Positions 34,953 to 44,989 are shown, counted from the stretch's first letter. The stretch: 64,000 nucleotides of DNA from Helicobacter_F equorum (GCF_042649585.1 NZ_JBHRZM010000009.1:62001-126000); one strand, 5' to 3'. Numbers and translations: made by a program. The notes: generated by a model from the letters alone, not told the origin.

Positions 34953-35447
34953 TTACACACCTAGATACGCTTTGTATTTATCGATAGGGAGATTGGAGGC
35001 ATCAGCACTAAAGATACAAAATGCTTCCTTAGGTTCTGTTCCCAAATAGTTAAAGCTATGGTAAATTGGCACAAAAATATCTTTTATTGTAGCTCCATGA
35101 TGTCCATCATAGCTAGATTCTGCACCACCTGCTGTTGTTACAATCCCAAAAGTTTTACCATTTAGCATTTTTGGGTCATCGCCATATAAAATACCTGTTA
35201 AAACTCTATCTTGCCACTCTTTAAGCAAGCTTGGTGTGCTAAACCAAAAAAGCGGAAATTGGAAAATAATGGTATCTGCGTCTTTGAGAAGTGATTTTTG
35301 CGCATCTACATCGATTGTGGCGTTAGGACAAGTAAGGGTGAGATTTTCTATCGTGAGATTTGGTAACCCTTGCACAGATTCTAAAAGTGCCTTATTGACT
35401 TTGGAATTTTCCCAAAAAGTGTGGGCGAATAATATTAGCGTTTTCAT
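34953..35447 (-). CDS. Flavodoxin-fold NAD(P)H-dependent oxidoreductase
   Basis: A 164-aa flavoprotein of the NAD(P)H quinone reductase family: MKTLILFAHTFWENSKVNKAL (FMN phosphate loop), IIFQFPLFWFSTPSLLKEWQDRV (flavin contact and dimer region) and GIVTTAGGAESSYDGH. Likely two-electron reduction of quinones, helping against oxidative stress. I start at ATG 35447 because AAGGAG precedes it; a longer frame (to 35483) lacks this. Confidence 0.85.
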   Translation of the reverse strand: MKTLILFAHTFWENSKVNKALLESVQGLPNLTIENLTLTCPNATIDVDAQKSLLKDADTIIFQFPLFWFSTPSLLKEWQDRVLTGILYGDDPKMLNGKTFGIVTTAGGAESSYDGHHGATIKDIFVPIYHSFNYLGTEPKEAFCIFSADASNLPIDKYKAYLGV

Positions 35448-35563
35448 AATGAGCTCCTTGGATATGTGAAATGGAAGTGGCATTATAAAAGTGGTGTGTT
35501 AATTTTTTGTTAATAGAGGCTTTAAGCTATAATTATGATGTAAATTACAAACAAAGAGTGTAA

Positions 35564-37516
35564 ATGCGGTATGGTGTTATCTTAATATTATGCGTGGTGT
35601 ATGCTTTTGGGCTTTCAAAAGATGAAGCAATACAAAAGGCGTTGAAGTTAGAGCTTTATAATCAAAAACAATGGAGAGATTTGCTACATTTTAATGGGCG
35701 AGAGAGCGAGATAGATTCACCAGAGTTTTTTTATGCCAAAGATGGTAAAAAAGATCCCAAAGCTGAGCTCATCGCGACCATACAAGCTTTTTATGCACCT
35801 ATAGATTCTGTGGTGGTGCCAGAGGATTTTGTTAGTCGTGTTTCAAAGGCTAACACTCTTCTTGATGCTGCGGTTACCTCTTTGCCACGCCGATCAGCGA
35901 GCAAGGAAGATTATCACGGGATTTGTCGTTTTAGAGCAAGATTTTTTTATTTAGATTCGTTGCTACATTTTGAGGATTTACCAAATCCTGAATGCCAAGA
36001 TTTTAAAGCAATGTTTGAATATGTGAATCCAAAAAGTGCAACTATTATTTTTCCCTCTGCACATATTAATTCTCCCGCTTCAATGTTTGGCCATACATTT
36101 TTGCTTTTAAACTCCGGATTTAATTCCCGCTTACTTTCTTTTGCGATTAACTACCAAGCATCGGCAGATCCCAATGTCGAAAATGGTTTTAGTTTCGCGT
36201 TTAAAGGATTACTTGGAATGTATGATGGGCGATTTTCTATCTTACCTTATTATGAAAAAATCAAAGAATATCGTGATTTTGAAAATCGTGATATATGGGA
36301 ATTTGATTTAAACCTTAGCTATGATGAGGTGGTGCAAATGTATCGTCATATTTGGGAACTTGGCGATGCGTGGTCGTGGTATTATTTTTTTGATGAGAAT
36401 TGTTCGTATAATATTTTGTGGCTTTTAGAGGTGGCACGTCCAAGCCTTGCATTACGCAAAAAATTTATCTACCAAGTTAATCCCCCTGAAACACTTTTTG
36501 TTATGCGTGATGCAGGGCTTATCACAAAGGAAACATATCGTCCTAGTAGGCGTTCTAAACTACTTGCGTATGAAAAGGTAATGAGTTTTGGTGATGTGAG
36601 AAAAGCAAAGCAGGTTGCTAAGGGTAAGCTTGCTCCAAGTGCTATCGCAAGTGATTCCACACTTACTTTAGATCAGAAACAATATATCTTAGAATCTAGT
36701 ATTGAAATGAGTGAGTATTGGTATGCTAAAGACAAACTAGACAAAGAGGAATATACCCAAATTATTCATGATAGTGCATCTGTGCGATCGAAATTGGGCG
36801 CAAGTGAGGCAGTAGATATTCCTGTACCTAGTTCACCACTCATGGGGAATCGTGGGTTGCGCGTGAGTCCTATGTATTTTGTCAATACAGATTCTCAAAA
36901 CCTCACACAACAAGGCTTAGGTTTAGATTTTCGCCTTGCTTATCATGATATTACCGACAATGATAGGGGTTATCTCACAGGTGCGCAAATTGAAGTTTTG
37001 AGAATCTTGGGTTTTAGCGGTGTAGATTCGAGGCATAAGGGTTATGCACACATTCATCAAGCAACGATTTTTTCTCTTGCATCGTTTGGTATGATGAGTA
37101 AGTTTTTTACGCCATTATCTTATCGCTTAGAGACTGGATTTTCTCGTCAATTTTTAGACAATAGCTTGCGGTATTACCTTGCGTTTGGTGGTGGTTTTTC
37201 CACTCGCATAGGAGATTATAGTTATGTCTATTATCTTTTAGAGCCCACATTATATTTTAATGTTTCTAATACTGCAGATTTTTTATTGGCTAATGCCTTT
37301 GGTATAGTGCTGGGCAATGATGGAGTGCTAAAACTTGCCCTTGAATACAAACTAAAGGGCTATGATATACATACTTTTGGGCATTATGTAAGCGCTACAG
37401 CCTCTATAAACCTCAAAGCAAACCTTGGGCTTTTTTTGACATTAGAATCTACTATGCTTCCACAGCCATACATTTCTCGCTATGGAATCCAAAGTGGCGT
37501 GAGAATCTATTTTTAG
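35564..37516 (+). CDS. DUF4105 (Lnb-type) envelope protein with probable beta-barrel C-terminus
   Basis: A 650-aa secreted protein with a signal peptide (MRYGVILILCVVYAFGLS). Residues about 155-300 form a DUF4105/Lnb N-terminal domain: FPSAHINSPASMFGHTFLLL (catalytic-looking His/Ser/His set) and the Cys in YYFFDENCSYNILWLLE, recalling papain-like amidase motifs. From about residue 420 the sequence is rich in Gly, Tyr and alternating aromatic strands (FRLAYHDITDNDRGYL, YYLAFGGGFSTRIGDYSYVY) and ends in Phe (VRIYF), as expected of an outer-membrane barrel. The substrate is unknown. Confidence 0.8.
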   Translation: MRYGVILILCVVYAFGLSKDEAIQKALKLELYNQKQWRDLLHFNGRESEIDSPEFFYAKDGKKDPKAELIATIQAFYAPIDSVVVPEDFVSRVSKANTLLDAAVTSLPRRSASKEDYHGICRFRARFFYLDSLLHFEDLPNPECQDFKAMFEYVNPKSATIIFPSAHINSPASMFGHTFLLLNSGFNSRLLSFAINYQASADPNVENGFSFAFKGLLGMYDGRFSILPYYEKIKEYRDFENRDIWEFDLNLSYDEVVQMYRHIWELGDAWSWYYFFDENCSYNILWLLEVARPSLALRKKFIYQVNPPETLFVMRDAGLITKETYRPSRRSKLLAYEKVMSFGDVRKAKQVAKGKLAPSAIASDSTLTLDQKQYILESSIEMSEYWYAKDKLDKEEYTQIIHDSASVRSKLGASEAVDIPVPSSPLMGNRGLRVSPMYFVNTDSQNLTQQGLGLDFRLAYHDITDNDRGYLTGAQIEVLRILGFSGVDSRHKGYAHIHQATIFSLASFGMMSKFFTPLSYRLETGFSRQFLDNSLRYYLAFGGGFSTRIGDYSYVYYLLEPTLYFNVSNTADFLLANAFGIVLGNDGVLKLALEYKLKGYDIHTFGHYVSATASINLKANLGLFLTLESTMLPQPYISRYGIQSGVRIYF

Positions 37517-39936
37517 TTATAGTCTTTTAGTAGCGGATTGGTGTCAATCTCAAAATCAAAATATTCTGATACAAAATCGCTACTGCTTACTTGTTCATAA
37601 TGATCCCGTGCAGCCTTAAAGTTTTTAATTTCTTGATAAAGTAAGCCTAGAGCAAATTTAGATTCTAAGTTTGTCGCAGACTCTATTTTGGAGATTTGTA
37701 GTAATGCCACGGCGTTTTCGTGTCTTCCTGCACCTAGAGCGGCTACTGCTCCCAAAAATCGCGTTTGGGGATCATCTTCTTTGAGATCATCAATAAGTGT
37801 GTTGTAATACACAAAGGCTTTTTCAAAATGCCCACTATAAATATTAAGTAGTCCCAAAACTTGCAAGATTCCGCCATTATCTGCATTAGCGCTAAGAAGT
37901 TTGCTTTCTAATTCGGGTTCGATAGTTAACAAAGTCCCTGTGATAAATGACACATAAATATACAATTCGCGTGCTAGCGAAGCTCCAAAATAAATATTTC
38001 CCATATCCAAGTCTTTTTTATAATAGAGCTCATTAAGCTCTAATGCCACTTCTTTAAGATCGCGTTTATAAAATCGCGCAAGTTCATACATGACATTTGC
38101 CACGACACCTTTTGGATATAATTTCTTAAGTGCTTCAAACCCTTCCATAACGAGTTTTGGGTCTTGCTTGGTGATACCATAGGCACTTTTTAGTGCATAA
38201 TAGATAGGCTTTTTAGAATCTCCTACCCACAAAAAATCTTCAATAGGGACATTATTGAGATAGCGTAAGAATGAAAGTAAAAATGTCTTTTGCTCATCAG
38301 ATTCAAAGTTAATATCTGAAAAGTCCGTGCTAATAGAGTTTAGGATTCTATCGACATTACGATATGTGAGTCTTCCTGATATGACTGCAAATAAGCCTGA
38401 AAGCACATCATTGGTGTCTAAATGATAGGCACGCAAAAAATGCGTATAGGCATTATCATAATCTCCCATTTGGGCATATATCACTCCCATATTGTAATGC
38501 AAAATTGCGTGATTTGGGTAGATTGTAAGAGCTTGAATCATATAATCTCTAGCTTTTCGTATGTTGTTTTGATATGCTTCTCTAAGTACTAGAGTGATAT
38601 TTTGATTAACTTTAGCGATCCCGATACCTTCATCTAATGCGCTTTGTGCAAGTTCTATGTTATTTATTTTTGCTTGTATGCCACCTTCTTGAATCACTTC
38701 AAGGCTTTGTTTGGCATTAAAGATTTTAAGGGGTGCATAATAATACAAAATTTTGTATCCCAAAATTTGTTCATGTTCAAACCTACGATTCCAAAAATTC
38801 TCTTGTGCTTTATTGATGTCAAAAAGTTCATCTTTGAGTTTAACGTGTATAGGATAGATGCTAAGATCTGGATTTTTTTCATCTTGACGCATCATACGAT
38901 TGAGAATACTAACACTTTCTTTGAAGTTACCTAGTTTTAATTCAATGAGTTGGAGGGACATAAGCGCATATGGATCTTTGGCAAATGTGCTTAGATACTC
39001 ATAGAGATATTGTCGTGCTTGTTTGTATTCACCCAAACGTGCATGGAGTTGCGCAATAGCAAGATTATCCTGTTTAGTGGGTGTTTTTTTGAGTGCTGCA
39101 AGGGCATTATAATCATCATTAAATAGTAAGAAAACACGCGCAGCGAGTTTATTGTTGTGTGTTTGATAGCTTTGGGAATTTGGGTTTAATAACGAAGAGA
39201 GAGATTCAAAATAAAAACCCTTATAGATAGCAACAAGGCTATATAAAAGTGAGTAAAAAGATTGTTTATTGGCTTCAAGAAGATGTGAATAGCTAATGCC
39301 CACATAATACTCTACTAACTCTTCTTTGCCTAACTTATGAGCCACATATGCGGCATTAATGGCACTCACTGCTACATCCTCACCTGATGCAATCGCCATA
39401 TCAAACGATTGTAGGGCTTGTTGGTATTCTTTTTCTTTGAGTTTAATCACGCCAAGATTATATCCTGCAAGAGATTGTGAGAAAATAGCGATTTGTTCAA
39501 ACAAATCTAGTGCTTCTAATTTATCGCCTTGTTCATAGAGTAGATTTGCTTTTTTAATCATCAGCCCTAGCTCACTAGCATCGATACTATTTTTTTGCGA
39601 GAGTTGTTTTACCTGTGGCGCTTGAGATATTTTAGTAGGTTTTGGTTGGGGTGGTGGTGGCAAATCCTCCTCTTTGTCGTCTCTAAGGGCAAACAACATA
39701 AGTCCAATGATAAGTAAAAGTATGCTAATCCCTGCACCAATGAGCGCAAAGAGAAGTTTTTTATTGTTTTTTATTGCTTGAATATTTATGACATTAAGAG
39801 GTATTTTTTGCAAGATTGGCGCTAAGAGCGTAGCGATTTTTTGTTGTATACCATTCTTTTGCTCTTGGTTATTTGCAGAACCTTGCTCATTTGTTTCTTG
39901 TGTGGGATCATTAAGATCTACTTCTTGTGTCGCCAT
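37513..39936 (-). CDS. TPR-repeat membrane protein
   Basis: A 807-aa protein: cytoplasmic N-terminus of about 63 residues rich in Gln and Asn, one membrane helix (LLFALIGAGISILLLIIGLML), a Pro-rich linker and then tetratricopeptide-like repeats, for example ALDLFEQIAIFSQSLAGYNLGVIKL, and a clear TPR at ILHYNMGVIYAQMGDYDNAYTHF. Most of the protein should lie in the periplasm. It sits just downstream of serS, as HP1479 does in H. pylori. A scaffold role is likely; no specific partner is known. Confidence 0.8.
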   Translation of the reverse strand: MATQEVDLNDPTQETNEQGSANNQEQKNGIQQKIATLLAPILQKIPLNVINIQAIKNNKKLLFALIGAGISILLLIIGLMLFALRDDKEEDLPPPPQPKPTKISQAPQVKQLSQKNSIDASELGLMIKKANLLYEQGDKLEALDLFEQIAIFSQSLAGYNLGVIKLKEKEYQQALQSFDMAIASGEDVAVSAINAAYVAHKLGKEELVEYYVGISYSHLLEANKQSFYSLLYSLVAIYKGFYFESLSSLLNPNSQSYQTHNNKLAARVFLLFNDDYNALAALKKTPTKQDNLAIAQLHARLGEYKQARQYLYEYLSTFAKDPYALMSLQLIELKLGNFKESVSILNRMMRQDEKNPDLSIYPIHVKLKDELFDINKAQENFWNRRFEHEQILGYKILYYYAPLKIFNAKQSLEVIQEGGIQAKINNIELAQSALDEGIGIAKVNQNITLVLREAYQNNIRKARDYMIQALTIYPNHAILHYNMGVIYAQMGDYDNAYTHFLRAYHLDTNDVLSGLFAVISGRLTYRNVDRILNSISTDFSDINFESDEQKTFLLSFLRYLNNVPIEDFLWVGDSKKPIYYALKSAYGITKQDPKLVMEGFEALKKLYPKGVVANVMYELARFYKRDLKEVALELNELYYKKDLDMGNIYFGASLARELYIYVSFITGTLLTIEPELESKLLSANADNGGILQVLGLLNIYSGHFEKAFVYYNTLIDDLKEDDPQTRFLGAVAALGAGRHENAVALLQISKIESATNLESKFALGLLYQEIKNFKAARDHYEQVSSSDFVSEYFDFEIDTNPLLKDYN

Positions 39937-39944
39937 AGCCTACC

Positions 39945-41225
39945 TTAGAGATATTTTTGCAAAACTTTTGGGATTGTAATGCTTCTATCTTGGTTTTGGA
40001 AATTTTCCATAATGGCGATAAGTGTGCGTCCAACAGCGAGCGCAGAGCCATTGAGTGTATGCACGAGTGTATTTTTTTTCTCATCTTTGTAGCGGATTTT
40101 TGCTCTACGCGCTTGAAAGTCTCTTGTATTGGAGATAGAGCTAATCTCGCGATAGCAATTTTGTCCAGGTAGCCACACTTCGATATCCACAGTGTTACTT
40201 GCACTAAATCCGAGATCGCCACCACAAAGTTGCACGAGGCGATGAGGAAGTTCTAGCGCTTCCAAGATTCCACTAGCGGTTTGTATCATTTTTTCTTGCA
40301 TTGCATCACTTTGATCTGGGTGCGTGATAGCGACAAGCTCGACTTTATCAAATTGGTGTTGGCGAATCATACCCCTTGTATCACGCCCTGCACTTCCGGC
40401 TTCTTTACGAAAACATGGCGTGTAGGCAGTAAGCATAATAGGCAATGAATCTTTAGGGATAATGCAGTCGTTATAGAGATTAGTGAGTGTGATTTCAGAT
40501 GTTGAGATGAGATAGAGCTCATGCATTTTACTTTCTTGTGAATCTAATTCCTCAATTTGGGTTTTTACTTTAAACATATCTTCTTCAAATTTTGGTAATT
40601 GTCCCGTGCCAAAGAGGCAATGTGCATTAGTGAGTAATGGTGTGCTTACCATTTCAAAACCTGCTTGTTGATTATAATCTAGCATAAAATTAATAAGCGC
40701 ACGATTGAGTTTAGCGCCCATACCACGCAAGACACTAAAGCGACTTTTGGCAAGTTTGACACCTGCTTCAAAGTCAATCCAACCATTTTCTTGAGCAAGC
40801 TCCCAATGTTCCTTTGGTGTGAAGTCAAAGATTTTAGGTGTGAGAATCTTGGCAAGTTCTATATTATCGCGTTCATCTTCTCCCTTTGGTGTTTTAGAAT
40901 CTGGAATATTGGGAATTGTGTGTGCGAGTGTTTGGAGTGCAGATTCTATATCTGAAAGCGTGGCTTGAGTTTGTGTTAGTTTTTGTTTGTTGGCATCTAG
41001 TTGGGCTTTTAATTCATCGGTATTTTTGCCTTGCGATCTATATTGCCCAAAAAGCTTAGAAGTTTTGTTTTGGTAGGCTTGGAGTTCTTCTAAATCCTGT
41101 TTGCATTTTTTATGTGTATTGGCTAGATCGTGGAGTTGTGTCAAAGTCTGTGCACTCACTTTTTTGATAGCAAGTTTTTCTTGCACAGATTGAAAATCAG
41201 TAAAAATTGTTTTTATATCAATCAT
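39945..41225 (-). CDS. serS: Seryl-tRNA synthetase
   Basis: Class II synthetase of 426 residues: an N-terminal antiparallel coiled coil (30-105, QDLEELQAYQNKTSKLFGQY), then the catalytic core with motif 2 region PCFRKEAGSAGRDTRGMIRQHQFDKVEL and motif 3 NGSALAVGRTLIAIMEN. Length and motifs are normal. It is followed after 8 bases by the TPR protein gene. Confidence 0.97.
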   Translation of the reverse strand: MIDIKTIFTDFQSVQEKLAIKKVSAQTLTQLHDLANTHKKCKQDLEELQAYQNKTSKLFGQYRSQGKNTDELKAQLDANKQKLTQTQATLSDIESALQTLAHTIPNIPDSKTPKGEDERDNIELAKILTPKIFDFTPKEHWELAQENGWIDFEAGVKLAKSRFSVLRGMGAKLNRALINFMLDYNQQAGFEMVSTPLLTNAHCLFGTGQLPKFEEDMFKVKTQIEELDSQESKMHELYLISTSEITLTNLYNDCIIPKDSLPIMLTAYTPCFRKEAGSAGRDTRGMIRQHQFDKVELVAITHPDQSDAMQEKMIQTASGILEALELPHRLVQLCGGDLGFSASNTVDIEVWLPGQNCYREISSISNTRDFQARRAKIRYKDEKKNTLVHTLNGSALAVGRTLIAIMENFQNQDRSITIPKVLQKYL

Positions 41226-41365
41226 AATTATTCCCTCTATACAATCCTAATTTTCTTATAAGCAAAGCATTTGTTATTCCCTTTATACAAGTGCTATGAA
41301 GTGAAAATTAAAGTTTTTTATATTACAATCCCCACTATGCCTATAATTTTTTGGAAGGTTATGTG

Positions 41366-41881
41366 ATGTTTGGTGTGGGTATTTTTGAAATTTTGGTAGT
41401 TTTGGTGGTGGCGGTGATTTTTTTGGGACCAGATAAATTGCCTCAAGCGATAATAGATGTCACAAAATTTTTTCGTGCCATCAAAAAAACTATCAATGAA
41501 GCCAAAGACACATTTGATAAAGAAGTCCAAATCAGCGAACTAAAAAAAGAAGCCCTTGGGTATAAAAAACTTTTTGAAGAGAATCTCAATGCCACAAAGA
41601 ATGAAGTTGATACTATCACAAAGGACTTCAAAGAGCTTAGCAATCTCTCTCTTAATGACCCTACAAATGCACCTATTCCCACACATCCGCAAAAAAGTGC
41701 AGAATCTCGCGCCTTAGAATCCCTCAATTTTCAAAGCACACAACTTGATGCAGATATTGGTATAACCCATAATACACAAGATTCTATATCATCTACATCC
41801 GATTGTGTTGCCTTAGATTCTCCGCAAACCACACAATCTACACATACAAGTGAATCTATGGATTCGCCTAAAGGAGCTTAG
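41366..41881 (+). CDS. tatB: Sec-independent protein translocase TatB
   Basis: TatB binds the twin-arginine signal together with TatC. From ATG 41366 it has 171 residues: one N-terminal membrane helix (FGVGIFEILVVLVVAVIFLGPDKLP), then an amphipathic helix (AIIDVTKFFRAIKKTINEAK) and a long polar, Ser/Thr-rich tail. The GP pair after the helix is the TatA/B signature; the adjacent tatC identifies it as TatB. The in-frame start at 41351 would place five polar residues before the helix. Confidence 0.92.
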   Translation: MFGVGIFEILVVLVVAVIFLGPDKLPQAIIDVTKFFRAIKKTINEAKDTFDKEVQISELKKEALGYKKLFEENLNATKNEVDTITKDFKELSNLSLNDPTNAPIPTHPQKSAESRALESLNFQSTQLDADIGITHNTQDSISSTSDCVALDSPQTTQSTHTSESMDSPKGA

Positions 41882-41885
41882 AGTA

Positions 41886-42671
41886 ATGTTTGAAGATCTA
41901 AAACCTCACTTGCAGGACTTACGCAAACGACTTATTATTTCTGTCGTGGTGCTTATTCTTAGCTTTGGGATATGTTTCAATTTTTGGGGTGTGATTTTTG
42001 ATTGGGTCGCTGCACCTATTAATAGTGCTTTAGAAAATGAATCTATTAAGGCACATTTAGCTGCTCTTACGATTTTAGAAAATATTTTTGTTGCGTTAAA
42101 AGTCGCGTTTTTTGCTGCGCTTGTAATTTCTATGCCTGTGATTTTTTGGCAATTTTGGCTTTTTGTCGCACCGGGTTTGTATAAACACGAGAAAAAAATC
42201 GTTTTGCCATTTGTGATGTTTGCGAGTGTGATGTTTTTGAGTGGTGTATTTTTTGCGTATTACATTGTGTTGCCTGTTGTGATTGAAAATGTCTTGCTTT
42301 TTGGGAGTGATAAATTTGAGGGAAATTTGAGCGTAGAAAATTATGTTATGTTTTTTACGCGTCTTGTTATAGGTTTTGGTATTGCATTTGAATTGCCTGT
42401 GCTTAGCTATTTTTTAGCCAAAGTAGGACTTATCACCGATGCAAGTCTCAAAAATTTCTTTAAATACGCTGTGGTTATTATTTTTGTCATCGCTGCGATT
42501 ATCACGCCTCCAGATGTGCTTTCACAAGTGTTTTTAGCAATCCCTCTTATAGGGCTTTATGGACTTTCAATCATCATCGCGCGTTTTGTCAATCCTGCTT
42601 CAAAAGACATAGATGATGATGTGTTAAACACAGATGAATCTAGTATTTCACCTTCGGTACAAAATACCTAA
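41886..42671 (+). CDS. tatC: Sec-independent protein translocase TatC
   Basis: Multispanning core of the twin-arginine translocon. It starts at ATG 41886, four bases after the tatB stop, with an AAGGAG inside the tatB end. The 261-aa product has six hydrophobic segments, an N-terminal MFEDLKPHLQDLRKRL (the conserved E-L-R cluster), and the family segment FWLFVAPGLYKHEKKIVLPF. A Ser/Asp-rich tail follows the last helix. Confidence 0.95.
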   Translation: MFEDLKPHLQDLRKRLIISVVVLILSFGICFNFWGVIFDWVAAPINSALENESIKAHLAALTILENIFVALKVAFFAALVISMPVIFWQFWLFVAPGLYKHEKKIVLPFVMFASVMFLSGVFFAYYIVLPVVIENVLLFGSDKFEGNLSVENYVMFFTRLVIGFGIAFELPVLSYFLAKVGLITDASLKNFFKYAVVIIFVIAAIITPPDVLSQVFLAIPLIGLYGLSIIIARFVNPASKDIDDDVLNTDESSISPSVQNT

Positions 42672-42676
42672 GCTTC

Positions 42677-43750
42677 ATGCAAGAACGTTTATTACCAAGT
42701 GATTTTAGCCTCTCAAGCTATGATTATACTCTGCCCCAAGAGCTTATCGCTATACACCCAACTTCTCCGCGTCGCGATGGGAAATTGCTTGTGTATTATC
42801 GCAATAGTGGGGAGATTAAACATTGTCATTTTAGAGATTTTAGCGAGATTGTCCCAAGGGATTATACGCTTGTGTGCAATGATACAAAAGTGCTAAGGGC
42901 GCGGTTATATGCCTACAAACAAGGAGGGGAGAGTATGCGAGAGATTTTGTTTCATAAAGCCTATAGCATAGATTCTCATTCTAGTTTTTTGGTGCAAATA
43001 CGAGGGCGAGTAAAGCGTGGCACAGAGTTTAGAATCTGTGATCACAATCATCGTCCAAGTCACTTTAGTATGCGTGTGTTAGAGGTTTTGGATAATGGTT
43101 TGCGCGTGGTGTCATTTTATGATAATACGCGTAATGCACTCTTAAATCTTCCAGATCTTTATGCAATGCTTGAGGCATTTGGGCATATGCCACTACCGCC
43201 ATATATGAGGCGTCAAGATACGCTACAAGATAGCATAGATTATCAAAGTGCATTTGCAAAAAATGATGGTGCTGTAGCCGCTCCTACAGCGAGTTTACAT
43301 TTTAGTGATGAGGATTTTTCCTATCTTAAAACTCTGTATGATGTATGTTATATTACATTGCATGTGGGTGCTGGGACATTTGCCAATGTCGAGGCACAAG
43401 ACATACGCGCCCATATCATACATACAGAATCTTATGTTATCACGCCAAAAGCGCGTGAGAAGATTCTAGGAGATTCTAAACTTTTGTGCATAGGCACCAC
43501 AGTCGCTCGTGCAGTGGAGTATTTTTGGCGCGTGAGAGAGGCTCAAGGCTTGTGTGATTTATTTTTGCACCTCGGTAATCCACCTAAGCGCGTTGATGCA
43601 CTTTTGACGAATTTTCATTTCCCAAAAAGCACCTTATTAATGCTTGTGAGTGCATTTGTCAGCCGTGAAGAAATGATGCGAATCTATACATGTGCCATAG
43701 CACATAAGTATAAGTTTTTTTCCTATGGCGATGGTATGTTGATACTCTAA
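42677..43750 (+). CDS. queA: S-adenosylmethionine:tRNA ribosyltransferase-isomerase QueA
   Basis: QueA transfers and isomerises the ribosyl group of SAM to form epoxyqueuosine at position 34 of certain tRNAs. The 357-aa product shows YDYTLPQELIAIHPTSPRRDGKLLV, VCNDTKVLRARLYAYK, AAPTASLHFSDED, LHVGAGTFANVE and LLTNFHFPKSTLLMLVSAF. It lies 5 bases after tatC in the run tatB-tatC-queA-rsmG, as in H. pylori. Confidence 0.96.
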   Translation: MQERLLPSDFSLSSYDYTLPQELIAIHPTSPRRDGKLLVYYRNSGEIKHCHFRDFSEIVPRDYTLVCNDTKVLRARLYAYKQGGESMREILFHKAYSIDSHSSFLVQIRGRVKRGTEFRICDHNHRPSHFSMRVLEVLDNGLRVVSFYDNTRNALLNLPDLYAMLEAFGHMPLPPYMRRQDTLQDSIDYQSAFAKNDGAVAAPTASLHFSDEDFSYLKTLYDVCYITLHVGAGTFANVEAQDIRAHIIHTESYVITPKAREKILGDSKLLCIGTTVARAVEYFWRVREAQGLCDLFLHLGNPPKRVDALLTNFHFPKSTLLMLVSAFVSREEMMRIYTCAIAHKYKFFSYGDGMLIL

Positions 43751-43762
43751 TGGAGGTGAGCA

Positions 43763-44350
43763 ATGAATGATGTGTTAGAGTATTGCAAATCTATAGGGAT
43801 TATATTGCACGATGAGGTGGCAGCTAAGCTAGAGATATATGCTAGAGAACTTTTAGAATGGAATAAGATTCATAATCTTAGTGGCGCTAGCACGCTAGAT
43901 TCACTCAAAGAAAATATTATAGATTCTTTGTATCCTTTGCGTTTTGTCGATGAGTTTGCAAGTTGCCTTGATATAGGGAGTGGCGGTGGCTTTCCTGCGA
44001 TTGTGCTTGCTATTGCACTACCAAAGGCGAGATTTATACTCACAGAACCAAGAGCTAAGCGTTTTGCATTTTTGCAATATATAATCGCCCAGCTCACACT
44101 TAGCAATACTCGTGTGTTTGCTACGCGTATCCAAGAAATTCCTATTACAGAGGTAAATAATATCGATCTTATCACTTCAAGGGCTGTAATGAGTGTAGAA
44201 GAGATTATGCATTATGGGCGAAAATTTTTAAGCTATAATGGACATTATTTGTTGTTTAAGGGATCAAATTTCAAAAAAGAATTATCGTATATGAGCGTAG
44301 AGGAATGTTTTAGCAGAAATGAGAGAATCTATTTTTACAGAAAGGGGTGA
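43763..44350 (+). CDS. rsmG: 16S rRNA (guanine527-N7)-methyltransferase RsmG
   Basis: SAM-dependent methyltransferase for G527 of 16S rRNA. The 195-aa product has KIHNLSGASTLDSLKENIIDSL, the SAM motif CLDIGSGGGFPAIVLAIALP, TEPRAKRFAFL and TSRAVMSVEEIM. GGAGG lies upstream of the ATG. Length is slightly shorter than the E. coli form (207) but typical of epsilonproteobacteria. Confidence 0.95.
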   Translation: MNDVLEYCKSIGIILHDEVAAKLEIYARELLEWNKIHNLSGASTLDSLKENIIDSLYPLRFVDEFASCLDIGSGGGFPAIVLAIALPKARFILTEPRAKRFAFLQYIIAQLTLSNTRVFATRIQEIPITEVNNIDLITSRAVMSVEEIMHYGRKFLSYNGHYLLFKGSNFKKELSYMSVEECFSRNERIYFYRKG

Positions 44351-44353
44351 GAG

Positions 44354-44581
44354 ATGAAATTTTTGATTATTGTTGTGGCACTTTTTGCAGTGGTGTGGTT
44401 TGTGTTTTTGCGTCCAAGTCTAAAATCTAGCGCACCAAGATCGCGCCACAAGGATTTGCCAAGTGAGACTATGCAAGAATGTTGCGTGTGTGGTGTGTTT
44501 GTCTCTCAAAAAGAGGGCATTATACAAGGTGAGAAGTTTTTTTGTTCTAAAGCGTGTAAGACAAAGGCTAAAGAATGCTAA
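44354..44581 (+). CDS. Small membrane-anchored zinc-ribbon protein
   Basis: A 75-aa protein with an N-terminal hydrophobic helix (FLIIVVALFAVVWFVFL), a short basic linker and a Cys-rich module ECCVCGVFVSQKEGIIQGEKFFCSKACK resembling the PP0621/TRASH-like four-Cys metal ribbon. It follows rsmG after 3 bases and overlaps the next gene by 7. The gene order matches HP1064 in H. pylori as I recall. Role unknown. Confidence 0.75.
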   Translation: MKFLIIVVALFAVVWFVFLRPSLKSSAPRSRHKDLPSETMQECCVCGVFVSQKEGIIQGEKFFCSKACKTKAKEC

Positions 44582-44958
44582 TTTTTGGCTATCCCAACTT
44601 AGAGGTTCCGAAGTTTCGCCACATTCAGAGTATTGAAGAGATTGCTAAGAGTAAAAATGAAGAAATTGTGTGGTTTTATGCAAAACAAGATAAGGATTTT
44701 GCACTTTTAGGGCATTGTGTGCGTTGTGGGATTGCGTGTGCAGTAAGGGTAGATGATGTGCTAGATTTTGTCTTGTGTGCGAGTTTGAAGCCTATGTATT
44801 GTATCGTAGATGATGATCCTAAGCCATATCAAGAGATTGCTGAAACGTATATATTAGATTCTAAAGTGCTTGGTGTCATTACACACAAAGAGCAGCTTGT
44901 GTCAATGGCACACAAAGGTATCGATGGCGTTATTTTTGCTTCGTGGCTTGAGACTTAA
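44575..44958 (+). CDS. Conserved hypothetical protein
   Basis: A 127-aa soluble protein (LIFGYPNLEVPKFRHIQSIE, EIVWFYAKQDKDFALLGHCV, YCIVDDDPKPYQEIAETYIL), with Cys residues in GHCVRCGIACAVRV. It overlaps the zinc-ribbon gene and ends the tatB-to-44958 cluster. I do not recognise a function; the position matches HP1065 of H. pylori. Confidence 0.7.
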   Translation: MLIFGYPNLEVPKFRHIQSIEEIAKSKNEEIVWFYAKQDKDFALLGHCVRCGIACAVRVDDVLDFVLCASLKPMYCIVDDDPKPYQEIAETYILDSKVLGVITHKEQLVSMAHKGIDGVIFASWLET

Positions 44959-44989
44959 GACAAAAGGGGATATGTATTGCTGAAGACTC

